In this document: in pieces, positions 25,786 to 34,115 of the stretch | How positions within the stretch are numbered: position 1 is the stretch's first letter | Layout of the letters: every line of letters begins with the position of its first letter | Translations under genes and position numbers: made by a program | From: Microvirga arsenatis | Lineage (GTDB): Bacteria > Pseudomonadota > Alphaproteobacteria > Rhizobiales > Beijerinckiaceae | Direction: 5' to 3' | DNA: 64,000 nt | Assembly (NCBI RefSeq): GCF_009910705.1 | Contig: NZ_JAAAXJ010000006.1 | Coordinates: 1 to 64,000 of the forward strand | Notes under the pieces: generated by a model | The model's input: the letters and a program-made list of their open reading frames with translations, nothing else | Database searches by the model: none | What the model was told of the DNA's origin: nothing

Positions 25786-26919
25786 ATGGCACGTTCTGAG
25801 GAACGGGCAGGCCTGAACGTATTGATGACGGCGGACGCCGTCGGCGGTGTCTGGCAATATGCGCTCGACCTCGCTGAGGCCCTGCGCCAGCATGGCGTCA
25901 AGACGACACTGGCCGTGTTGGGTCCCAATCCATCTGCGGATCAGCGCATGACCGCCGATTCGGCCGGCGTTTCGCTCATTCCGACAGGCTTGCCATTGGA
26001 CTGGACCGCCGCCCATCCGACGGAGGTGGAGCAGGCGGGAGAAATGATCGCGCGGCTCTGCAGCGAGCTTCGGCCGGACCTCGTTCACCTCAACTCCCCC
26101 GCACTTGCCGCAAGTGCCGCCTTCGACGTGCCTATCCTTGCCGTGTGCCATTCCTGCGTTACCACGTGGTGGCAGGCGGTGAAAAGCGGTCCTCTGCCGG
26201 AGGAATTTGTCTGGCGCAGCGAGCTGATCGGGAAAGGCTATGCCTCGGCTGACAGGCTCCTGGCGCCGAGCGGCGCCTTCGCTCGGGAGACGACACAGGC
26301 CTATTCTCTCGCGCAGGAGCCCATTGTGGTCAGGAACGGCAGGCGTGCCTTCCCGGCAGTGGCGAGTTCTTCGCCTGAGCCCTTTGTCTTCACAGCAGGG
26401 CGCCTTTGGGACGAGGGCAAGAATTTCGGCGCCATCGACAGGGCTGCAAGTCGGATCAGCGTGCCCGTCCTTGCCGCGGGACCGCTTGAGGGCCAGAACG
26501 GTGCACGGGTTGAAGCCCATCACGCCAAGGCTCTCGGACGTCTCGGCGACGCTGAGATCATGCGCTACCTCGCAGCGCGACCGGTCTTCGTATCGGCCGC
26601 GCGCTACGAGCCTTTCGGCCTCGCGGCGCTGGAAGCGGCGCAGGCCGGATGCGCTCTTGTTCTCTCCGACATCCCAACCCTGCGCGAGCTGTGGGATGGC
26701 GCGGCTCTTTTCATCGACGCTGACGATGATGTGGCCCTCAGCGCTGAGATCGAGCACCTGTTCCGAGATCCTGACACGCGAGCAGCACTCGGCCATGCTG
26801 CCCAAAGGAGGGCTCAGGATTATACGGTCGAAGCCATGAGCGCGGGTGTCCTGAACGTCTACCGCTCCATGCTGCTGAAGAGATCTCATTCGCTCCCCCT
26901 TGAAAGCGCTGCCGTATGA
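25786..26919 (+). CDS. Glycosyltransferase family 4 enzyme
   Basis: The protein has 377 residues. It has the two-domain GT-B fold. The N-terminal acceptor loop MTADAVGGVWQYALDLAEAL (about 14-33) is the GT4 glycine-rich start. The C-terminal domain shows TAGRLWDEGKNF (about 204-215) and the donor-binding E-x7-E stretch YEPFGLAALEAAQAGCALVLSDIPTLRELW (about 276-305). It is soluble, without membrane helices. The next gene starts four bases before its stop. It follows the epimerases in the rightward operon and probably adds the first or a branching sugar. Confidence 0.88.
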   Translation: MARSEERAGLNVLMTADAVGGVWQYALDLAEALRQHGVKTTLAVLGPNPSADQRMTADSAGVSLIPTGLPLDWTAAHPTEVEQAGEMIARLCSELRPDLVHLNSPALAASAAFDVPILAVCHSCVTTWWQAVKSGPLPEEFVWRSELIGKGYASADRLLAPSGAFARETTQAYSLAQEPIVVRNGRRAFPAVASSSPEPFVFTAGRLWDEGKNFGAIDRAASRISVPVLAAGPLEGQNGARVEAHHAKALGRLGDAEIMRYLAARPVFVSAARYEPFGLAALEAAQAGCALVLSDIPTLRELWDGAALFIDADDDVALSAEIEHLFRDPDTRAALGHAAQRRAQDYTVEAMSAGVLNVYRSMLLKRSHSLPLESAAV

Positions 26920-28028
26920 AGTTCGTCTATTTCACGCATTCACTGGCTTCCTGCTGGAACCACGGCAACGCCCATTTCCTCCGCGGCGTCCTGCGTGAGC
27001 TCATCCATCGCGGTCATGAGGTGGCAGCCTACGAGCCGAGGGGCGCCTGGAGCCTTGAGAACCTCCTCAAGGATCACGGCGAAGCTGGGCTCGACGCCTA
27101 TCGCAGCTTGTATCCAGAGTTGTCATCGACGACTTTCGATCCTGACATCGACCTCGGCGACACCCTAGCCGACGCGGACGTGGTGATCGTTCACGAGTGG
27201 AACGATCCCTGGCTCGTCGCGGCCGTCGGAAAGGTGCGGCGGCAGGGCGGACGCTTTACGCTGCTGTTCCATGACACGCATCATCGGGCGGTGAGCGATC
27301 CCAATGCGATCCGCCAGTTCGATCTTGATGGGTATGACGGCGTTCTCGCCTTCGGCGAGACGCTCGCGGAGGTTTATCGCCGCTGGGGCTGGGGCAATCG
27401 GGTCCATGTGTGGCACGAGGCCGCCGATACCCGCCTTTTCCATCCCCCCGTGGAGGAAGTGGAGCGGAAAGGTCTGGTCTGGATCGGCAACTGGGGTGAC
27501 GATGAACGCAGTGCCGAGCTGGAAAGCTTCCTGTTCCGTCCCGCCCAAACAGTCGGCCTGCCGCTGGAGATCTACGGAGTTCGGTATCCCGGGCATGCAC
27601 TCCAGATGCTGGATCGTTATGGCGTCGAGTATCGCGGCTGGCTCCCGAATGCCCGCGCGCCGGAGGTCTTCGCCCGGCATCTTGCCACCGTGCATGTGCC
27701 GCGCCGCTTTTATATCGAGATGCTTCCGGGCATTCCGACGATCCGGGTCTTCGAGGCGCTTGCCTGCGGCATTCCCTTGATCTCCGCCCCATGGAACGAT
27801 GCGGAAGGACTGTTCAATCCGGGAAGTGATTACTTGGTGGCCAGCGACGAGGCGCAGATGCAGCGCCACATGAGAGCCGTTCGCGATGATCCCGACCTGC
27901 GCCGGTCCTTGGTCGAGAACGGGCTGGCCGCCATCCGCGACCGCCATTCCTGCGCCCACCGCACCGATCAGCTTCTTGCCATCCTCGCCACTCACGGCGC
28001 TGCAGCGCCGATGGAGATGTCCGCATGA
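26916..28028 (+). CDS. CgeB-type glycosyltransferase (paralogue 2)
   Basis: The protein has 370 residues. The start KFVYFTHSLASCWNHGNAHF matches the N-terminal strand-loop of the CgeB-related paralogues in this cluster, with HGNAHF replacing GNGHAT. The donor-domain segment IRVFEALACGIPLISAPWNDAEGLF is at about 271-295. Between them lies a long alpha/beta region with DADVVIVHEW at about 86-95. It has four-base overlaps with both neighbours. The donor is unknown. A UDP-xylose synthase gene ends the operon, so UDP-xylose is a candidate donor. Confidence 0.84.
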   Translation: MKFVYFTHSLASCWNHGNAHFLRGVLRELIHRGHEVAAYEPRGAWSLENLLKDHGEAGLDAYRSLYPELSSTTFDPDIDLGDTLADADVVIVHEWNDPWLVAAVGKVRRQGGRFTLLFHDTHHRAVSDPNAIRQFDLDGYDGVLAFGETLAEVYRRWGWGNRVHVWHEAADTRLFHPPVEEVERKGLVWIGNWGDDERSAELESFLFRPAQTVGLPLEIYGVRYPGHALQMLDRYGVEYRGWLPNARAPEVFARHLATVHVPRRFYIEMLPGIPTIRVFEALACGIPLISAPWNDAEGLFNPGSDYLVASDEAQMQRHMRAVRDDPDLRRSLVENGLAAIRDRHSCAHRTDQLLAILATHGAAAPMEMSA

Positions 28029-29119
28029 AAATCGCCTTCTACGGCTCAAGCCTTCTGTCGTCTTACTGGAACGGCGCGGCCACCTATTACCGCGGCTTGC
28101 TGAGTGACCTGGCCAGACGCGGATACAACATCACCTTCTACGAGCCCGACGCCTTCGACCGCCAGAAGCATCGGGACATAGAGCCCCCAGACTGGGCGGA
28201 GGTGAAGGTCTATGCTGCCACGGAGGAAGCCATGCGGGGCGTCGTCGCGGAGGCGGCGAAGGCCGACGTAGTGGTGAAGGCATCCGGCGTCGGCGTGTTC
28301 GACACCGAGCTTCTCGAAGGTGTCGTGGCCGCATCACGTCCTGACGCCATCCGCATCTTCTGGGATGTGGACGCACCCGCCACCCTCGCGGAGCTGCGCG
28401 ATCATCATGATCACCCGCTCCGCCGCACGATGCCGTCTCTCGATCTCGTTCTCACCTATGGGGGCGGCCCGCCGGTGGTCGAGGCCTATGAAGGGTTCGG
28501 TGCCCGCCGCTGCATCCCGATCTACAATGCCTGCGATCCCACAACCCACCATCCGGTTCCGGCGGATGACCGGTTCAGGGCGGACCTGTCCTTCCTCGGC
28601 AATCGCCTGCCGGATCGCGAAGCCCGCGTCGAGCAGTTCTTCCTGGAACCTGCTGGCCGCCTGCCGAATCGCAGCTTCCTGATCGGCGGCAACGGTTGGG
28701 AGACGAAGGGCATGCCGTCGAACGTGCGGCACATCGGCCACGTCTACACGCGTGACCACAATGCCTTCAACACGAGCCCGCTCGCCGTTCTCAACATTGC
28801 CCGCGACTCCATGGCCAGCACGGGCTACTCCCCTGCAACCCGCGTCTTCGAGGCTGCGGGAGCCGGGGCCTGCCTTATCACCGATGCCTGGGTGGGCTTG
28901 GAGCTCTTCCTCAAGGAGGACGAGGAGGTGCTCGTCGCCCGCGACGGCAAGGACGTTGCCGATCATGTCGAGGCGCTGACCCCGGAGCGGGCCAAGTCCA
29001 TTGGAGACGCTGCGCGTGCGCGGATCCTGGCCGAGCACACCTATACCCGGCGCGGAGCCGAGGTCGATGCCATTCTGCGCCATGAGGCGGCTCAGAAGCG
29101 CGAAAGGAGCGTGGCGTGA
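28025..29119 (+). CDS. CgeB-type glycosyltransferase (paralogue 3)
   Basis: The protein has 364 residues. It starts KIAFYGSSLLSSYWNGAATYYRG, the diverged N-terminal loop of this family. A characteristic FWDVDAPATLAEL segment at about 117-129 matches YDLDTPVTFSRL in the paralogue at 20330-21433. The donor-domain segment TRVFEAAGAGACLITDAWVGLELFL is at about 273-297. It is cytoplasmic, with no transmembrane helix. The start overlaps the stop of paralogue 2 (ATGA), and its own stop overlaps a GTG start, so the three tandem enzymes are translationally coupled. Confidence 0.84.
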   Translation: MKIAFYGSSLLSSYWNGAATYYRGLLSDLARRGYNITFYEPDAFDRQKHRDIEPPDWAEVKVYAATEEAMRGVVAEAAKADVVVKASGVGVFDTELLEGVVAASRPDAIRIFWDVDAPATLAELRDHHDHPLRRTMPSLDLVLTYGGGPPVVEAYEGFGARRCIPIYNACDPTTHHPVPADDRFRADLSFLGNRLPDREARVEQFFLEPAGRLPNRSFLIGGNGWETKGMPSNVRHIGHVYTRDHNAFNTSPLAVLNIARDSMASTGYSPATRVFEAAGAGACLITDAWVGLELFLKEDEEVLVARDGKDVADHVEALTPERAKSIGDAARARILAEHTYTRRGAEVDAILRHEAAQKRERSVA

Positions 29120-30225
29120 CCAAGCTCCGCCTTGTTGTTCTTGGTCTGAGCCTATCCTCCTCATGGGGAAACGGACATGCGACGACATTCCGCGCCTTGC
29201 TGCGTGCCTTCGCAGCGCGAGGTCATGACATCCTGTTCCTTGAGAGGGATGTGCCCTGGTATGCCGTGCATCGCGACCTGAAGGACCCGGATTTCTGCCG
29301 TCTCGAGTTCTATTCCAGCCTAGAAGACCTCAGGCGCTACAAAGACGCGATCGTCGGTGCGGATGCCGTGATCGTCGGCTCCTACGTGCCCGAGGGAGTG
29401 GCTGTTGGCCATTGGGTCCAGAAGACGGCGAAGGGCGTCGTCGCATTCTACGACATCGATACGCCCGTCACCCTCGCGAAGCTGGAACGCGGCGATTTCG
29501 AGTATCTGACGCCCGGCCTGATCCCTGGCTACGACATCTACTTCTCCTTCACAGGGGGGCCGACCCTCGGCCATTTGATGGAGCGCTATGGCTCGCCGTC
29601 TGCGAGGGCACTCTATTGTTCGGTGGATCCTGAGGCCTATCCGGCGCTGGATTGCGAGAAACGCTGGGATCTGAGCTACCTCGGAACCTACAGCCCGGAC
29701 CGGCAGCCGACTTTGGAACGTATGCTGATCGAACCCGCCCGGAGGGCGCCTCACCTGCGCTTTGTCGTCGCCGGACCGCAATATCCCACCGATATCGACT
29801 GGCCGGAGAACGTGGAGCGGGTCGATCACGTACCGCCGACCGAACATCCGCTGTTCTATGCCCAGAGCCGGTACACGCTCAACGTGACCCGCGCCGATAT
29901 GATCCGTGCCGGCTACAGCCCGAGTGTCCGCCTCTTTGAGGCCGCTGCCTGCGCGACGCCGATCATTTCGGATATATGGGACGGCATTGAGACCCTTCTC
30001 GATCCTGGGCGTGAGATTGTTCTGGCGCAGGCGCCGGAAGATGTCCTTGCCGTGCTCGACCAATGGCCTGAGCCTCGGCGGGAAGCCTTGGGCGCTGCGG
30101 CGCAGCAGCGGATCCTCGCCGAGCATACGGCGGCTCACCGCGCCGCCGCCATGGAGCGAGACCTTCTGGAAGGCATGCGCCGGCGTCACGAGGAACATCG
30201 TCCCGCTCTGGAGATGCGCGCGTGA
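29116..30225 (+). CDS. CgeB-type glycosyltransferase (paralogue 4)
   Basis: The protein has 369 residues. The start is GTG at 29116, overlapping the previous stop. The N-terminus KLRLVVLGLSLSSSWGNGHATTF and the FYDIDTPVTLAKLE segment are nearly those of the paralogue at 20330-21433, although the two genes are on opposite strands of the divergent cluster. They are probably the products of one duplication. The donor segment VRLFEAAACATPIISDIWDGIETLL is at about 273-297. It is the last glycosyltransferase before UDP-xylose synthase. Confidence 0.85.
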   Translation: MTKLRLVVLGLSLSSSWGNGHATTFRALLRAFAARGHDILFLERDVPWYAVHRDLKDPDFCRLEFYSSLEDLRRYKDAIVGADAVIVGSYVPEGVAVGHWVQKTAKGVVAFYDIDTPVTLAKLERGDFEYLTPGLIPGYDIYFSFTGGPTLGHLMERYGSPSARALYCSVDPEAYPALDCEKRWDLSYLGTYSPDRQPTLERMLIEPARRAPHLRFVVAGPQYPTDIDWPENVERVDHVPPTEHPLFYAQSRYTLNVTRADMIRAGYSPSVRLFEAAACATPIISDIWDGIETLLDPGREIVLAQAPEDVLAVLDQWPEPRREALGAAAQQRILAEHTAAHRAAAMERDLLEGMRRRHEEHRPALEMRA

Positions 30226-30253
30226 GCCTGTGAATAGAATCTACGGCTGGCAT

Positions 30254-30279
30254 TGAACCAAGTGCCAAGCTTCAACGTT
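30254..30279 (+). promoter_or_regulatory. Near-consensus EcfG-type promoter
   Basis: TGAAC at 30254-30258, 17 bases, CGTT at 30276-30279. It differs from GGAAC-N17-CGTT by one base. It lies 62 bases before the UDP-xylose synthase ATG and could give that gene its own stress-responsive transcript besides readthrough from the operon. Confidence 0.5.
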
Positions 30280-30340
30280 GGACCGGAGAAGGTTTGTACC
30301 TCAAGACCTTTGCCGATGGTCTGAGAAGGAGAGCATTCTG

Positions 30341-31375
30341 ATGAAGAATGGCAAAAGCAGGCACGTCCTTGTCGCGGGCGGAGCTGGGTTTCTGGGATCC
30401 CATCTTTGCGATGCTCTTCTTAGCGAAGGCGCTCATGTCATTGCCTTGGACAATTTCCAGACGGGTCGTAAGCAGAACCTCCGGCACCTCGAGCGGGAGC
30501 CGCGGTTCGACCTGATCGACAGCGATATCATCAAGCCGCTACCGGCACGGTTGCGCTCCAAACGTCTGAAGATCGACGAGGTCTTCAACCTCGCCTGTGC
30601 GGCATCTCCGCCGCACTACCAAGCTGATCCCGAGCATACCATGCTCACGAGCGTCGTCGGAACGCACAATCTCCTGACGTTCTCCGAGGAGGTGGGAGCC
30701 CGCTTCTTCCTTGCCTCGACCAGCGAAATCTACGGCGACCCCGAGGTGCATCCGCAGACGGAAAGCTATTGGGGCAACGTCAATCCCACAGGTCCCCGTG
30801 CGTGCTATGATGAAGGCAAGCGCGCCGCCGAGACGCTGACATTCGATTTCGATCGTGCCGGCCGTGCGGATGTGCGCGTTGCGCGCATTTTCAACACCTA
30901 CGGCCCGCGCATGCGAGCCGACGACGGACGCGTCGTCTCCAACGTGATCTGCCAGGCTCTTGCCGGCGACGACATCACGATCTACGGCGATGGCAGCCAG
31001 ACGCGTTCCTTCTGCTACGTCTCCGATCTCATCGACGGCTTCATGCGCCTGATGGCCTACGAGGGTTCTTTCCCGGGCGCGATCAATCTCGGAAACCCGG
31101 TCGAACTCACGGTTGGGGATCTGGCGGAGAAGGTGCTGGCGATGACCGGCTCTTCTTCCCGTATCGTGACACGTCCCCTGCCGGTGGACGATCCCCGCCG
31201 CCGCCGCCCCGACATCACCCGCGCCAAGCAACTCCTGGGCTGGTCGCCTCGCACCACTCTCGATGTGGGCTTGAAGGCGACCATTGCCTGGTTCTCCGAC
31301 GAGCGCACGGATGGCGGCAAGGGGCCCCGCAGCACCACGGGATTGGAGAGGGAACTCACCATCGGCCAGGCCTGA
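30341..31375 (+). CDS. UDP-glucuronate decarboxylase (UDP-xylose synthase)
   Basis: The protein has 344 residues. It decarboxylates UDP-glucuronate to UDP-xylose through an NAD-bound 4-keto intermediate. The NAD motif GGAGFLGSHL is at about 12-21. The family-specific string ASTSEIYGDPEVHPQ at about 125-139 is followed by YWGNVNPTGPRACYDEGKRAAE, with the catalytic Tyr-Lys in YDEGKR and the Arg of GPR that marks UXS enzymes. It is preceded by an AAGGAGAG ribosome site. The start is ATG at 30341, not the upstream frame start at 30278. It links to the xylosidase-like hydrolase at 17810 as substrate logic. Confidence 0.92.
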   Translation: MKNGKSRHVLVAGGAGFLGSHLCDALLSEGAHVIALDNFQTGRKQNLRHLEREPRFDLIDSDIIKPLPARLRSKRLKIDEVFNLACAASPPHYQADPEHTMLTSVVGTHNLLTFSEEVGARFFLASTSEIYGDPEVHPQTESYWGNVNPTGPRACYDEGKRAAETLTFDFDRAGRADVRVARIFNTYGPRMRADDGRVVSNVICQALAGDDITIYGDGSQTRSFCYVSDLIDGFMRLMAYEGSFPGAINLGNPVELTVGDLAEKVLAMTGSSSRIVTRPLPVDDPRRRRPDITRAKQLLGWSPRTTLDVGLKATIAWFSDERTDGGKGPRSTTGLERELTIGQA

Positions 31376-31406
31376 TCCCCGCTGCGGATCACTTCGTGAC
31401 TTCCGC

Positions 31407-31437
31407 ATGCGCCGTCTCGTACCGGCGCATTTTCTTT
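31407..31437 (+). terminator. Rho-independent terminator of the rightward glycan operon
   Basis: An 8-bp perfect stem, ATGCGCCG (31407-31414) and CGGCGCAT (31423-31430), has an 8-base loop and is followed by TTTCTTTG. It lies about 30 bases after the UDP-xylose synthase stop. Confidence 0.78.
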
Positions 31438-31627
31438 GTGGTCCAGGGCGGAACGTAGATCTTGCGAGGTGAACATAAGTTTGCTTCCAGCGCCCAGAAA
31501 TGCGAGGCGCTGCAAATCCGCCCTGGAACTTTCACGAGGAAGCGGGTTCGATCTTGATCTCAGCGCTTCGACGATGAGGGCTATCGACGCTCCTGTCGCA
31601 GGTCCGCCATGAGGTCTCCATAACGAT

Positions 31628-31652
31628 AAAGGCGCTCCTTGGGAGCGCCTTT
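31628..31652. terminator. Terminator-like hairpin before the BrkB gene end
   Basis: A perfect 11-bp stem, AAAGGCGCTCC and GGAGCGCCTTT, has a 3-base loop. It lies 22 bases beyond the stop of the leftward BrkB gene (31675). On the minus strand the stem ends in a short T-run, so it is most likely that gene's terminator; it would also block the other direction. Between this and the preceding terminator I see no gene. Confidence 0.75.
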
Positions 31653-31674
31653 CGTCAAATCACGCTGTTGGAGG

Positions 31675-32862
31675 TCAGCTCTTGGCAGCACCGACGGTGT
31701 CGGCCATGGTCGCGCCGCGTGTTCCCATCGGCTGATGAGTGCCATCGGTGGTATCCTTCGCCGTCTGATGCTCCATTTCCGCATTGATCTCGGCGCCCAG
31801 CAGGACGACGATGGATGAGAGCCAGATCCAGGTCATGAAGCCGATGACGGCGCCGAGCGATCCATAGGTCTCGTTGTAGCTCCCGAAATTGGCCACGTAC
31901 CATGAGAAGAGCATGGAGACGGCAAGCCACAAGACGGCAGCGATGATGCCGCCGGGTGTGACCCAGCGCCATTGAGCTTTGTCGCGGCTGGGGCCGAAGC
32001 GGTAGACCAAGGACAGTCCGAACGTCACGATGACCAGCAGCACGGGCCAGCGCGCGATGGCCAGGAGCCACTCCAACCGCTGACCCAGGCCGATGAAGTC
32101 GAGAGCGATCGGAAGCACGATGATGCCGGCGATCGCAATGAGAATGAAGAGAATGGCACCCAGCGTGAAGGAGAGCGACATCAGGTTGAGCTTGATGAAG
32201 CTTCTCTTCTCCTCTTCATCGTAAACGATGTTGAGGGCATCGAACACGGCCTTCATGCCGGCATTGGCGCTCCACAGCGAGAGGACCAGGCCGAAGATGA
32301 AGCCGAAGCCCAAGGCCCCACCCCCTTGCGAGGCAATGCGAGTGACCTGCTCGCGAATGATGTCAAGCGCTCCTCCGGGAAGGACGCCGGACACGGTGTT
32401 CAGATGGTCCTGAATGGTCGCCGGGTCGGCAAACAGGCCATAGATGGAAACCAGGGCAGCGATAGCCGGGAAGACGGCGAGCAGGGCGTAGTAGGTGACG
32501 CCGGCCGCCACCGACATGATGCGGTCCTTGCCGAACTCCTCATAGGTGCGCCACAGGATGTCCTTCCAGCCGAGGGTCGGGATTTCTGTCGGCGTGTCCG
32601 CGCTCCGTCCGCGCCCTTTCTCTGCAGCAGCGCCTGGGGGGGCATGCTGCTTGTCCTCAAAACCTGTGTCGGCAGACCGGGAGCGCCGCGCCGCCTGAGG
32701 CGAGCCGGCCTGCCGGCGCCCGACGGCGGCTGGGCCCGGGTGGCGCTCCCCTCCGGCAACCAATCGGACCAGGGCCCAGCCAAGAACGACGGCCCACATC
32801 GTCGTGACGGCCGAGGGGGAGCGCTGTGCTCCAGGTTGCTGGACAGCCGGATTGTTCGCCAT
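31675..32862 (-). CDS. YihY/BrkB-family membrane protein with disordered N-terminus
   Basis: The protein has 395 residues. Residues 1 to about 95 are Pro/Ala/Arg-rich, with one early hydrophobic segment (AVTTMWAVVLGWALVRLVAG, about 17-36) that may be an extra anchor. The family core begins at about 95 with WRTYEEFGKDRIMSVAAGVTYYALLAVFPAIAALVS, the hallmark YihY region. Six helices follow, ending in GSLGAVIGFMTWIWLSSIVVLLGAEINAE. A GTRGATMADT tail follows. The ATG at 32862 is preferred; the open frame to 33039 is Arg/Pro-rich. The family has debated roles in transport or envelope integrity. Confidence 0.87.
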   Translation of the reverse strand: MANNPAVQQPGAQRSPSAVTTMWAVVLGWALVRLVAGGERHPGPAAVGRRQAGSPQAARRSRSADTGFEDKQHAPPGAAAEKGRGRSADTPTEIPTLGWKDILWRTYEEFGKDRIMSVAAGVTYYALLAVFPAIAALVSIYGLFADPATIQDHLNTVSGVLPGGALDIIREQVTRIASQGGGALGFGFIFGLVLSLWSANAGMKAVFDALNIVYDEEEKRSFIKLNLMSLSFTLGAILFILIAIAGIIVLPIALDFIGLGQRLEWLLAIARWPVLLVIVTFGLSLVYRFGPSRDKAQWRWVTPGGIIAAVLWLAVSMLFSWYVANFGSYNETYGSLGAVIGFMTWIWLSSIVVLLGAEINAEMEHQTAKDTTDGTHQPMGTRGATMADTVGAAKS

Positions 32863-33126
32863 TGTCAGACTAGCCTCACTTGCAGGACGCCGACCAAAAT
32901 GGCCTGGCTCAACCGTAAACCTCGGAATTAAGTCAACGGTTCCAGATGCTTCCTTCCTAGCGGGAAGGGCACTGGCCAGAGGAGTCCGGCAAAGGAGTTG
33001 TCGAGGGCTGCGGTCCTGTGTCTGCGGGCTTGGTGGCATCCGCAGCGAAAGCGTTAACCATCAGGCTTAACCGGGATGCAAGGATGTTGGACCAAGGTCT
33101 TCCTCGGTCCAGAAGGAGGTTCTGAG

Positions 33127-33345
33127 ATGGAAGAGTGGTCGGGACGCAAATGGGAGCCGGTGACCGAGGAGCGGCTGCTGCGGGCGATCGACGTTCTTGT
33201 CGAAATCGCAAAGGAACATGGCCCCGCCTTTGACCCGGTTCTCGAGACGGTCAGGCAGGAGCTTCACGAGTTCCGGAGCAGAACGCGAGCCTCCGTCAGC
33301 ACCTCGGATCACGAGATGGATCCTCCGATCCGCAAGGCAGGCTGA
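33127..33345 (+). CDS. Small hypothetical protein
   Basis: The protein has 72 residues. The ATG at 33127 is preceded by a good AGGAGG ribosome site, which decides the start within a frame open from 33076. The sequence is helical and charged (WEPVTEERLLRAIDVLVEIAKEHG), then QELHEFRSRTRASVS. The family is not recognised. It is divergent from the BrkB gene. The intergenic stretch between them holds two TTAACC direct repeats spaced by nine bases. Confidence 0.6.
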   Translation: MEEWSGRKWEPVTEERLLRAIDVLVEIAKEHGPAFDPVLETVRQELHEFRSRTRASVSTSDHEMDPPIRKAG

Positions 33346-33404
33346 TTGCACGGGTGCCCGCCCGCTGATCACCCTTGAGGCGGCGCCATCGAGCTTGGCT
33401 CTAA

Positions 33405-33641
33405 TCAGGCCGGCTGCAGCTCCTCCTCGCGCACGAGGCGGTCCGGGCCCTCAAGGTTATTCCTGATGTGGTACTGGAACCCGTTGCTCTCCGCCGGCAG
33501 CAGGCGGGTGACCTCCCAAACATCCTGCGTGCGGGTAGGGTCGATGGCTGCAACCATGTTCAGGAAGGCCTCGACATTGTTCGAACTTGCAAGCTTCACG
33601 AGACGCACGCGGTCTCCCAGCTTGAACTTGTGCGACGACAT
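33405..33641 (-). CDS. Small SH3-like hypothetical protein
   Basis: The protein has 78 residues. The segment KFKLGDRVRLVKLASS, then DVWEVTRLLPAESNGFQYHIRN and a closing VREEEL, has the alternating strand pattern and 'GD.Vrl' opening of small SH3-type barrels found in rhizobial genomes. The ATG at 33641 is chosen because it opens on the barrel; the frame continues to 33668. A general binding role is possible. No partner is evident. Confidence 0.65.
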   Translation of the reverse strand: MSSHKFKLGDRVRLVKLASSNNVEAFLNMVAAIDPTRTQDVWEVTRLLPAESNGFQYHIRNNLEGPDRLVREEELQPA

Positions 33642-33678
33642 GGCCCAGTACCCCCCAAAGAAAGCCAACTGAGCAGTA

Positions 33679-33703
33679 GGAACTAACCTATGTTAGTTTC
33701 GTT
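33679..33703 (+). promoter_or_regulatory. EcfG-type promoter overlapping an inverted repeat
   Basis: GGAAC at 33679-33683, 16 bases, CGTT at 33700-33703: an exact consensus match. It contains AACTAAC-CTAT-GTTAGTT, an inverted repeat with 7-base arms. The following receiver-protein ATG is only 10 bases downstream, so transcription from this promoter would give a leaderless or nearly leaderless message. Confidence 0.55.
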
Positions 33704-33712
33704 CCACGCCGC

Positions 33713-34099
33713 ATGATGAACAGTTACTCAGAAAACAGCCCCGTTGTCCTGCTGGTCGAGGACGAGCCCCTCGTGCGCATGGCCGCTGCCGATGATCTGC
33801 AGGAGGCCGGGTTCCATGTGCTGGAGGCCTCCAATGCCGATGTTGCCCTCGCCGTCCTGGAGGCATGCTCGGACGACGTGCAGGTGCTCTTCACCGATGT
33901 CGACATGCCAGGATCGATGAACGGCCTGGACCTTGCGAGAAACGTCCAGCAGCGCTGGCCGCACATCTCGCTCCTGATCTCCTCGGGCTATCACCGGCCG
34001 CAACAGGCTCAGCTTCCCAGGACCGGATGCTTCCTCACGAAACCTTATTGCAGCGACGACGTCGTCCATAAGATCCGCACGCTCGTCAGAAGCCATTAG
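33713..34099 (+). CDS. Single-domain response regulator
   Basis: The protein has 128 residues and is a lone CheY-like receiver domain. The acidic pocket is Glu16-Asp17, the phosphoacceptor Asp62 in LFTDVDMPG, a Ser pair in LLISSGY and the conserved Lys in FLTKPY. There is no output domain, so it probably acts by protein interaction, as phosphate sink or shuttle. It is not next to a kinase gene. The start is ATG at 33713 or 33716. The EcfG-like element immediately upstream suggests stress induction (inference). Confidence 0.85.
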   Translation: MMNSYSENSPVVLLVEDEPLVRMAAADDLQEAGFHVLEASNADVALAVLEACSDDVQVLFTDVDMPGSMNGLDLARNVQQRWPHISLLISSGYHRPQQAQLPRTGCFLTKPYCSDDVVHKIRTLVRSH

Positions 34100-34115
34100 A
34101 GCCGCATCGACTTCT

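Noticed and set aside
17810..31375. Mycothiol-type pathway suggested by inositol synthase plus glycosyltransferases
   Set aside because: No GlcNAc-inositol deacetylase, cysteine ligase or acetyltransferase is present; the sugar-nucleotide and xylose genes point elsewhere.
17810..31375. Capsule or O-antigen locus
   Set aside because: No Wzx, Wzy, Wza, ABC exporter or membrane priming transferase can be seen in the cluster.
33054..33075. TTAACC repeat upstream of the small gene at 33127 as a CtrA site
   Set aside because: The two TTAA cores are nine bases apart rather than seven.
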